From: Caenorhabditis remanei
Lineage: Eukaryota; Nematoda; Chromadorea; Rhabditida; Rhabditidae
Direction: 5' to 3'
DNA length: 64,000 bases
Assembly: GCF_010183535.1 (NCBI RefSeq)
Contig: NC_071333.1
Coordinates: 1,488,001 to 1,552,000 of the forward strand
The notes below the pieces were generated by a model. It worked only from the letters and a program-made list of their open reading frames with translations, ran no database searches and had not been told where the DNA came from. Both the position numbers and the translations under genes were made by a program. This document shows, in pieces, positions 55,416 to 64,000 of this stretch (the first letter of the stretch is position 1; each line of letters opens with the position of its first letter).

Positions 55416-58400
55416 ATGAACAGAATCACAAGAGCTCAAACCAAGGCTGCTTCAAGGAACCTTCGTTCCTCTACTGTTCATCCAAAGCCGGTAAGTTCTG
55501 AATCTTTAAAAGATTTTCAAATAGGTGTCTTTTCAGAACTATCGTTCTCAAGCTCCCAAAGGAAAACGTCACTCCCAGGCGAGCACTTCATTGGTATGTT
55601 GAATGTTTGATAAAAACACAGGAAACTTAAACGAGAAGAATATTTAGGCCCAATTTGCATCACTAGTTTTAAAACTTTAAAAAAAGTCATTTTTTCAGAA
55701 AGTCTCTCGGAAAGCTTCTAAGACGACTCCTTCAAGAAAGACTGTCAGAAAGCAGGCTACTAAAGAGTCCTCAAGCTCCGACGATGAAGAGGAAGTCCCG
55801 GTAGCACTCCCACCAGCGAAAACCACAAAGGTGAGCATATAAAATGAATATAAACGAAAAAGCGAAATCAAAAACTTCGAACTTTGCAGAGAACTGGAGG
55901 GAAAAGAAAGAGAGCGCCGACTTCATCGTCTTCTGCTCAAAAAAAGAGGAAGATTGATACAGCGATCCAACCAACCACATCGGCACCCCCGGTAAGCATT
56001 GGTAACTTCGGATAACAGCTCCGATGAAAAAGTCTGAAAGCTAAACTTTTTTTAGAGATTGAGTTGTGTTTCCGCTTGTCTAGACTAAAGTCAGATGTTT
56101 CCATACTTGTCACGGGCCGGGCCGATTTCCAAATTTTCACCGGCCCTGTCAACTTAAGAGAAGCGACTTTTTTCCGGGAAACATGTTTTACAGGAGTAAT
56201 TTTTTTTAAAAGTAGTTTTTGGGCCATTTTTGTTCAAAAATTGATTGAATTGACGAATTGAAATAGGGTGTGAAAATTCAAAAAACTTTTCCACGCGGCC
56301 CACCGGACCGGGCTGGTCCGGCAGATTTTTCTGTCGATCCGGCCCTGTCCCGTGAAATGAAAACTGTGGCTGTATCAGAAAACAAATTCACAAAAGTTAT
56401 GTATAACGTCATTTCCAGGTTGTTAACAACCAAAACGCCGGAATCTCTCAAGAGGATCTTGAGGCGCTGGGAATCGATGAGGCCACCTTCGAAATCATCA
56501 ACGCCTACAACGAGCCTCCATTTGATACAGTTGACTGCACATGCGATGTGAGTGATCTTTCTCAACTTCTTCATTTCTTGAAGTGTTATCTATTTCTTCA
56601 GCAACCTGGTGGAAATGGCAAACCCCATTCAAGTGGTTGTCCTAAAAGGACTCCCGGGTATCCGCCATATCTTGTGAACCTGCTCACAACGGTTTTTAAC
56701 CACCAAAACCGTCCAAACCACACTTTAAGTGAGAAACTTGCAAATCGCACTGGACTTACTGTACAAGTTGTAAGTGGTTTTTTTTAGTAGAATGTTTTTT
56801 TTTTCATTTTTATGATATAAAACAATAGTTTTTGCAGTTGAAAAAATGGTTTGTGAACAAACGTGATAGAGTGAGATACAGCATGCAGAAGAAGCAAGGT
56901 CAATCTGCATCACAATTGACAGTAAGTGGTAACCACAATAAAATATCTCAAGGATTTTCTTTTCTACGAAGCCATATAAGCATGTACGCATGTTGATTTA
57001 GGTATTACAAGCCATTACTCCGTCCGTAGTGGACCAATATCTATGAAACCTAGTTAGATTGGTTTGGAAACTCCGTTAGTAGATCCCCGAACTTTTCTTT
57101 TCTCAAAAGTATCAAATTTGACGTCTTCTGGAAACAATGACGTTTCAGCGCTAAATTTGGTTAAGACTTGGCTTGGAGTGTTCTAAGATTGGAAAGATAG
57201 GGATCCGGTAAAAATTAATTATTTTTAAAAAATATTTTGATACAGGTCGAGGAACCGGCACGAGCTCCACCTGTCCAATTTCATCGTTCCCGGCAAGGAA
57301 CTCCGTATCCAAATTGGGAGCACGAAGACGAGGACCCAGAAAATGCTGATGAGCAGGTTACTTTATAGGCTACAATTTCAAACGAATAACATTTTTATGA
57401 CGGGTATTCTTTTCAAGTAAATCATAACTTTTAAGAAAAAGTACAAATCGTTATCATTAATAATCTTCCGCAGAGTATGTATGTTTGTCGATTTAGCTAT
57501 TGAAAACCATAACTCCACCCGAAGTAGAACGATTTCTAGAAAATCTAGATAGATTGGTTGAAAAATTCCCTTAGTTGATGCCCGAATTTTTTTTTCTTAA
57601 AAAATATCACATTTGACGTATTCTGGAAGCTAAATTGTGTTACGGGGGACTAACCTGAAGTGTCCTGAGATTAAAGACAGAAATCCGGTAACAAATGTTT
57701 GCAGAAAAAAATATTTTGTTACTCAGATCGAGGAACCCGCACAAACTCCACCTCTCCAGTTTCATCGTTCCAGACAAGGAACTCCGTATCCGAATTGGAT
57801 TGAGGAGGACGACCAAGTCCCAGAATATGCAGATGAAGAGGTTAGCTTTTAGGTTACAAATTCAAACTAATTGCATTCTTATCACAGATGGTTATGGATG
57901 ATGGCGCCGAGCAACAGTCTGATTCAGAAGAAGAAGAACTTGCTTTGGAAGAAGCAAATGAGTTTCCCCCTCCGCCACCAACCGAGGGCTCATCCGGCCG
58001 TTCCGGAAACCGCATCTCTCCTACCTTCCATGAAGTCTTCGTAAGTCATTTTATCTTTTTACAATCAGTTTGATCAGTAGGACACAATTGTTTCAATATC
58101 TGCTGGGTTGGAAACGACCGTCACAGACTCTAAACCTGGTCTGGCAATAGTTTCACAAAGCAATAAAAGTAGCCTGACGTTGGTACTACAAAATGTTTGA
58201 AGTCAAGTTGTGGGATTTGTCGGTTTAGGACTTACTGAATGAAGTGAAGATTTTCAAATCATCGACAAACTGCATCGCCCTTACTGTTTTAGAGAGAGTG
58301 ATGGCAATTTTGTTTACAAAAATACAGAAAAGTAGTGGGGACAAAACCGCCCCTTGAGGTACTCCATTTTTACTCGGAAGGTTCTGTTTGTGTGGTAATA

Positions 58401-61400
58401 ATGAGGCTAGTTTAGTAGGTGAGCATTGAGTTGAATGTCTATCGGTCTTTTTAGCAATATATCGATACTCACTCTATCAAAACCCTTACTATAATAAAAA
58501 AATCATATTTGACGCCTTCTCAAAACGATGACGCTTTTTTTGCGTTAAGACCAGGGGTGTGCGGAACGGAATTCGGAATTCCGAAAAATTCCGAAAATCG
58601 GCTCATTTTCGGAACGGAATTCCGAAAAAAAAAAATCGGAATGAAATTCCGATCGGAATATTCCGAAAAAAAAATTCGGAACGAAATTCCGATCGGGATA
58701 TTCCGAAAAAAAATTTTCGGAATGGAATTCCGATCGGAACGTTCCGAAAAAAATTCGAAATGGTAGAGAAAGTACTGTATTAAAGGCGCTTGCGCACTTT
58801 TCATGACGGGTCTCGAACAGATATTTTTCCGCAGTTTTCAGGCGGTTTTTTTTTTTTAAATTTTCGTCTTTTCGCAGTGTTTTTTTAAACAAAAAAACGG
58901 TTTTCAGCATTCGATATGGGTAAATGGGACAATCTGTTGAAAAAAAATTCCGAAAGTCCGAAAATCGGAATATTCCGACATTCCGAAAGTCCGAAAATCC
59001 GAAATTCGGACAATTCCGAAATTCCGAAATTCCGAAAATCCGAAATTCGGAATATTCCGACATTCCGAAAGTCCGAATATTTGAAATTCGGTCAATTCCG
59101 AGATTCCGAAATTCCGAAATTTTGAAACTCGGACATTTTTTAGTGTCCGAAATTCCGAAATTTTCCTGTCCGCACACCCCTGGTTAAGACTAGGCTTGGC
59201 GAGTTTTGTGGAACTTGCTTTTTGCTCCATAAGTTTACCAGAGTCAGCTTCTAAAGGAAAAGATAGGGATCCGGTAAAAAACCGGTTTTAAGAATGAAAA
59301 TATTTTGTTGCACAGATCGAGGAACCAGGACAATCGTCATCTGGTCATCTTCTCGGATCTCGCCAAAGAACTCCGGATTCAAAAGGAATGGAGAAAAGTC
59401 CAGAACATGATGATGAGCAGGTTAGTAATAGGCTACAATTCCAGATAAATAACATTTTTATCACAGATGATTGTTGACAAAGAACCGAATGCTCCCGAAT
59501 ATTCCTCAGAAGGACTTGCTTTGGAAGATGCAAATAAGCGTTCGCCTCTGCCACCAACCGAGGGCTCATCCGGAGGTTCCGGAAACCACTTTTCTGATCG
59601 CTCCCATGAAGTCTCGGTAAGTCATTATAAAGCAACCTGGCGTTGGTGCTACCAAATGATTCAAAAATAGAGTAAATAGCGAAATTTGCCTTTTTGATCG
59701 CAGTGCGCCAGTCATTGTGTATAAATCGAGATCTCTAACTGTTGATTTCCGGTTTATTGACTCGTTTTGGATCCGATATTCTACTTTGGCTAAGTTTTTC
59801 CAAGCTTGGATGGAGAGTTTGGTGAACTCGTTTTTCGCTCGAATAGTTTACCAGAATCAGCATCAAAAAGAAATTATAAGGATCCGGTGAAAAACCGGTT
59901 TCTAAAAAGAAAAAATTTTGTTACACAGATCGAGGAACCAGTACAATCTTCATCTAGTCATATTCTCGGATCGCGCCAAGGAACTCCAATCTCAAATGGG
60001 ATTCAGCAAGAAGAGCAAGGCCCAGAATATGAAGATGAGCAGGTTAGTTCATAGGCAACAACTTAGAATAAATATCATTTTTATCACAGGTGGTTATCAA
60101 CGGCGCCAAGGATCCGTATGCTCCAGAAGAAGAAGAACTTGCTTTGGAAGAAGCAAATGAGTTTCCCCCTCCGCCACCAACCAAATGCTCATCCGGATAT
60201 TCCGGAAACCGCATCTCTCCTACTTTCCATGAAGTCTTCGTGAGTCATTTTATCTTTTTAAAAGCAGTTTGATCAGTAGGAAACAACCGTCTCAATATCT
60301 GATGGGTTGGAAACACCCGTCACATACTTGAAAACTGTAAAGCAATAGTTTCACAAAGCAACCTGACGTTGGTGCTACCAAATGATTCAAAAATATAATA
60401 AATTGCGAAATTTGCCTTTTTGATCGTAGTGCCAGTAATGTTTAAAGCCAAGTTTTTCATTGTGTATGAAGCCGAGGTCTCTAACTGTTAATTCTCGCTT
60501 GATTGGCTTGTTTTGGATCCGATATTCTACTTTGGCTAAATTTTTCCAAGCTTGGCGAGTTCTGTGGAACTTGCTTTTCGCTCGATAAGTTCACCAGAGA
60601 AAATATAGGAATCAGGTAAAGAAACAATTTGAAAAAGGTATTTTGTTACAGCTCGAGAAACTCGCACAATCTTCATCTAGTCATCTTCTCCGATCTCGCC
60701 AAGGAACTCAAATCTCAAATGGGATGGAGCATGATGAAGAGCAAGGCTCAGAATATGCAGATCAGCAGGTTAGTTCATAGGCAACAATTTAGAATAAATA
60801 GCATTTTTATCACAGGTGGTTATCAACGGCGCCAAGGATCCGTATGCTCCAGAAGATAAAGCATTTGCTTTGGAAGAAGCAAATAAGCTTCCGCCACTGC
60901 CACCAACCGAAGGTTCATCTGGATATTCCGGAAACCGCATCTCTCCTACCTTCCATGAAGTCTTCGTAAGTCACTGTATTCTTTACAAGCAGTTTGATCA
61001 GTAGGAAACAACTGTTTCAATATCTGTTGGGTTGGAAACGACCGTCACGTACTCTGAAAATGGTGTAGAAAAAGTTTCATGCATCAATAAAAGTTAAAAG
61101 TAACCTGACGTTGGTGCTACCAAATAATTCAAAAATAGAGTAAATTGCGAAATTTGCCTTTTTAATCGCAGCGCGCCGGTAAAGTTTAGAGTCAAGGTTT
61201 TCATTGTGTATAAAACCGAGATCTCTAACTGTTTATTCTCGCTTTATTGGCTTGTTTTGAATCCGATACTCTACTTTGGTTGGAATTTTGCAAGGGTCAA
61301 CACATATTTTTTTTTTTTTAATTCTAACTTGACATTATCGGACTATTTGGTGATGGTTTCGCTTGCTTTTAAGAGATCTTGGGGTTTGACGGCTTAGGAC

Positions 61401-63254
61401 TTACTGAATGAAGTGAAAATTTTCAAATCATCGGCGAACTGCATCGCCCTTACTGTTTTAGGGAGGGTAGTTGGCAGTTTCGTTTACAAAATACAGGCTC
61501 TATTTGTCAAGTGAGAAAGTATCCAATTTAGTAGATGGGCACTGAGCTAAATATCTATTTGCGCTTATCCGGTAAAAAAAAATTTTTTGAAAAGAAGATG
61601 TTTTGTTTCAGGTCCAGGAACCCGCACAAGGTCCACAGAAGGTTATGGACAGCGCCGAGGATACGTATGCTGCAGAATATGCCGCAGAAGCATTTGCTTT
61701 GGAAGAAGCAATTGAGCTTCCGCCACTGCCACCAACCGAGGGCTCGTCCGGATATTCCGGAAACTGCATTCTTCGTTCCTCGCATGAAGTTTTTGTAAGT
61801 CATTTTACCTTTTTACAAACAGTTTGATCAGTAGAAAACATCTATTCTCATATCAGTTGGGTTGGAAACAACCGTCACATACTCTAAAAATGGTGTAGCA
61901 AAAGTTTTATAAAGCAATAAAAGTGACCTGACGTTGGTGCTACAAAATTATGTAAATATGGAGTAAATTGCAAAAGTTAAAGGAGTCCTGTAAAAAACCG
62001 ATTTTCAAAAAAGATTTTGTTATTCAGAACGAGGAACCCGCAGGATCTTCATCTGCGCATCGTCTTGGTTCCCGTCGAGAAACTCCAGATTCAAATGAGA
62101 TGTATAATCAAAACCATCCAGAATATGCAAATAAACAGGTTGGTTTTTAGGTTATAACTTCAAACAAATGGCATTTTTATCACAGATGGTGATGAATGGC
62201 ACCGAAAAACCGTTTACTCCAGATTATGAAGGTCTTGCTGTGGAAGAAGCATATGAGCTTCCGCCTCCGCCACCAACCGAGGGTTCATCCAGTTATTCCG
62301 GAAACCGCATTTCTGCTCGCTCCCATGAAGTCTCCGTAAGTCATGTTATGCAACTTTGTAGTGTAATTTGTGAAATTGCAGATAACAGAACAAGATAGTC
62401 GTCGATATATCCCTGAACATCCTGTTCCATTGACCCTGGAAACGATAGCCAACTCGAAAACAGAACGAATCAAATTTGGCAAAGTATCAGTGTCTCGTGT
62501 TCATGTCGTAGCAATGGTTGAGTCGATCGAAATCAAGGAAAATGATTTGGCACTTTCAATTACTGATGCGAACAGACAAACTCGAGTGATGGTTCAAAAG
62601 GTTATCTCTGTAAGTAAACAAATCATTAGAAAGTTACATTTATGAATAATTACTTTTTCAGGACTCTTTTCCACGTAATCGAGCTGAAGAAATTCTTGTT
62701 GGAGATTTTGTACAAATTCTCGGTAGAATAAGGATGATGGAGAACGGAACATCATTTTTGAACGCTACCTCATTGGACATCGTCCCGAGAGCACAATACA
62801 ATATCCACGAGTCACTCTGCCAAATCTCAAAAGTTTTTCATGAAAAGGTACCAGTTTTGCAAAATAAAATGTCCTTAATGCCAACTAAAACTTTTTTCAG
62901 AATCTTCCATTTCTTCCAACAGGAACTCGTACAAGCGTACCAAAGAAACTTGGGTTGGAGGAGAGAGCTGGGCAATTGGATCGTTTCCCGATTCAAATGC
63001 TGGAAGAATCTTCGTCTGTAGAAAATAATATGGGTATTTGGCCAAAAGAGATCGAAGAATTGGCGGGTTGCATGGAAGCCGATGATTCAGAAGATTCAGA
63101 TGAGGATGAAGAGGAGAGTGAAGAAGAGAGTGAAGAGGAAAGTGAAGACTCTTTCGATGACGGAACAGAATCTGTCGATCTGGTCAACAATGCATCTGTT
63201 CAAGAATCACTTATGAAAATTGAAGATTCTATCGAAGCAGGTCCAGACCAGTGA
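55416..63254 (+). CDS. Homeodomain + repeated Pro/Glu/Ser exons + OB-fold protein, 22 exons (model 1040 aa)
   Basis: Exons: 55416-55490, 55537-55593, 55699-55830, 55890-55991, 56419-56547, 56602-56769, 56838-56921, 57246-57356, 57727-57840, 57888-58040, 59316-59420, 59467-59616, 59929-60042, 60090-60239, 60652-60768, 60816-60965, 61612-61794, 62028-62138, 62186-62335, 62382-62609, 62662-62847, 62901-63254. Every junction is phase 0 and the frame is open throughout. Residues 1-122 are basic and Ser-rich. At about 180-236 is a divergent homeodomain (PYLVNLLTTVFNHQNRPNHT, LANRTGLTVQV, KKWFVNKRDRVR), keeping W48, F49, N51 and R53 of the DNA-recognition helix. Residues 250-785 are the X/Y exon array. 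At about 786-900 an OB fold resembles RPA32/Stn1 (RIKFGKVSVSRVHVVAMVES, LALSITDANRQTRVMVQKVI, GDFVQILGRI). The tail is Ser/Glu/Asp-rich. Likely a nuclear DNA-binding protein. The ATG follows an ATATTCAG acceptor directly. Two adjacent genes cannot be excluded, though no internal start or stop demands it. Confidence 0.8.
56104..56352. repeat. GGCC-rich inverted patch in intron 4 of the homeodomain/OB gene
   Basis: CACGGGCCGGGCCGATTT near 56116 and the complementary pattern ending CCGGCCCTGTCCCGTG near 56354 form an imperfect inverted repeat within a 427-nt intron. A related GGGCCTGCCCGG patch lies at 44248. Possibly a small transposon; ends not defined. Confidence 0.4.
58205..58505 (-). pseudogene. 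RT relic in a Y-X intron (motifs A, B and C)
   Basis: Minus-strand translation reads YYSKGFDRVSIDIL, then NGVPQGAVLSPLLFCIFVNK, then AMQFVDDLKIFTSFSK, the order of RT motifs A, B and C, with FVDD in place of F/YADD. Short and frame-broken, so inactive. Confidence 0.8.
58548..59185. mobile_element. Palindromic TTCCGAAA-repeat element
   Basis: Terminal inverted repeats ACCAGGGGTGTGCGGA / TCCGCACACCCCTGGT enclose two clusters of TTCCGAAA/TTCGGAAT units (58565-58755 and 58948-59165) separated by about 190 bp of T-rich DNA. The long open frames on both strands here are artefacts of the 8-9 bp repeat. It sits in the 1.3-kb intron after the first Y exon. Confidence 0.8.
59650..59800 (-). pseudogene. 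RT C-terminal relic, intron copy
   Basis: Minus-strand reading KVEYRIQNESINRKSTVRDL matches the block before the RT thumb (compare SVRDLGILF of the intact element). Paralogous copies are at 60375-60560 and 61100-61290. Confidence 0.7.
60375..60560 (-). pseudogene. RT C-terminal relic, intron copy
   Basis: Best preserved of the three: AKVEYRIQNKPIKRELTVRD followed by LGFIHNEKLGFKHYWHYDQK on the minus strand. Confidence 0.75.
61100..61290 (-). pseudogene. RT C-terminal relic, intron copy
   Basis: Same block as at 60375 (TVRDLGFIHNE equivalent near 61205-61235) with more substitutions. Confidence 0.65.
61395..61560 (-). pseudogene. RT catalytic-region relic, second copy
   Basis: Close DNA match to 58230-58320 (GACTTACTGAATGAAGTGAA, TGCATCGCCCTTACTGTTTT), equivalent to the FVDDLKIF region, then diverges. 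Located in the intron before the fused X/Y exon. Confidence 0.7.
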
Positions 63255-64000
63255 AGGAGCCAAAAATTGAATCAGATGTGTAGTTATTTTTGAATTATTG
63301 GTTTCTTCCCCTGCCAACAGCATGATAAATCAACAATTTGAGCTTTTGGGCAACCTCTTTCCCCTCTCTTTGTTTTTGTTTCCTTCTCCAGCCGTTCGCC
63401 TTCTATTATTATTTGCATTCATAAAAATTGACCCCAACACCAATTGCTATCTCAATTCTTCACCCCCCCCCCTTTTTTGCAACACATGTACCTTATTCTT
63501 ATTTTTCTTTTCCCTTCCCCTAATACTATTTTGCCGATTGGTGTCCTTTCTGCCGTTTCACACTTTTTCTTCTCTTCTGACCAGAACATTGCCATTGTCC
63601 GCGATTTAGATCGTTTTTTTCTGTTCGTTACCTTTTTTACCATGATGTTGTTTTTTACATGAATACGTGAATATTAGGTTTTCAATTGAAACATGGTTCT
63701 TTTTGTGATACCAATTTTCTACATGAATTAATTTATAATAACCAATCTATTTCAAAAAGCAGTACACAAAAATTCCAATTGAAATTATTTATAATTAAAT
63801 TGCTAGCGTATCTAATTTTCTCAAAATTGTTTTTTATTGCCAGACTCTTTCCCCTCAAACTTTGTCGTTGTCCCCGTTTCATTTTTTACACATTGTGTAC
63901 TTTTCAATTCATTCTTGTCTTTTCTTTTACATTCCCACTTTTTTAATTCTAAATTTATCAAATCTCCTTTTTTCCCTGAAAAATTGTTCGTTTTCTCCTG
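63255..64000 (+). promoter_or_regulatory. 3' flank of the homeodomain/OB gene, homologous to its own upstream region
   Basis: No gene body seen. 63390-63960 repeats landmarks of 54780-55210 in the same order and orientation: CATAAAAATTGACCCCAACACC, CAATTGCTATCTCAATTC, GCCGATTGGTGTCCTTTCTG, GTGATACCAATTTTCTACATG. It may be the upstream region of a paralogue that starts beyond the window. Confidence 0.5.

Larger units (their letters stand above)
57246..62335 (+). repeat. Array of alternating X and Y exons
   Basis: X exons (57246, 57727, 59316, 59929, 60652, 62028; 105-117 nt) encode an (I/V)EEPA...SRQGTP...E-(Y/N)-A-(D/N)-E(Q/E) motif. Y exons (57888, 59467, 60090, 60816, 62186; 150-153 nt) encode a (M/V)V...LALEEANE-PPPPPTEGSSG-SGNR...HEV(F/S) motif. 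The exon at 61612-61794 starts like X and ends like Y with no intron between. X-Y introns are 46-47 nt; Y-X introns are 233-1275 nt and carry RT relics. The first X has no Y after it. Symmetric phase-0 exons allow copy-number change without frame loss. Confidence 0.9.

Noticed and set aside
58545..59230. Long overlapping open frames on both strands (for example 210 codons at 58545-59177)
   Set aside because: They are translations of the TTCCGAAA repeat, which lacks stops in several frames; the region is an intron of the homeodomain/OB gene.
62993..63190. Ser-rich minus-strand frame opposite the acidic tail of the homeodomain/OB gene
   Set aside because: Antisense reading of GAA/GAG/GAT-rich codons.

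Overview
The window looks like repeat-rich nuclear DNA of a rhabditid nematode, most likely Caenorhabditis. Genes are cut by many short introns, often 43-60 nt, with GTAAGT-type donors and TTTTCAG acceptors. Several start codons sit just behind a TTTCAG-like site with no paired donor, as expected for spliced-leader trans-splicing. The intergenic DNA is AT-rich and full of Tc1/mariner-type foldback elements and non-LTR retrotransposon debris. I cannot name the species. No operon, CRISPR array or other prokaryotic system is present.

Layout: 1-3860 is a 130-bp satellite that changes orientation near 230. 3861-12280 has no gene I can support except a non-LTR retrotransposon with an uninterrupted 673-codon reverse transcriptase frame (8013-10034, minus). 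12311-17600 is a 27-exon gene for a His/Gln-rich low-complexity protein, every intron in phase 1. 18431-20239 holds two foldback elements, then a 3-exon minus-strand gene of unknown function (20789-21581). 21.8-31.4 kb is a nest of diverged duplicated noncoding blocks (families A, B and C here), with a tRNA-His at 27044-27114. 31735-32378 and 36198-36902 are two minus-strand paralogues for small single-pass membrane proteins; the first has lost its conserved cytoplasmic tail by a frame slip. 39176 is an orphan first exon with a 1.56-kb foldback element right behind it. 42539-44088 is a serine/threonine dehydratase with a C-terminal ACT domain, the only clear metabolic enzyme. 47873-49086 (minus) is an uncharacterised gene whose frame slips in a run of eight A, with a reverse transcriptase relic just downstream. 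51.5-54.7 kb holds decayed tandem copies of an unknown gene.

The most striking object is 55416-63254: one continuous model of 22 exons, every intron in phase 0. It joins a divergent homeodomain, an array of alternating repeated exons (types X and Y) rich in Pro, Glu and Ser, an RPA32/Stn1-like OB fold and a Ser/Glu/Asp-rich tail. The introns of the array carry relics of one reverse transcriptase, apparently multiplied along with the exons. DNA upstream of this gene recurs downstream of it at the window end, so a paralogue may begin just outside.

The genes do not form one pathway. The shared theme is growth by internal tandem exon duplication with strictly symmetric intron phases, in a region reshaped by transposons. 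Exon models were made by eye from splice consensus and frame; no transcript or database evidence was available.
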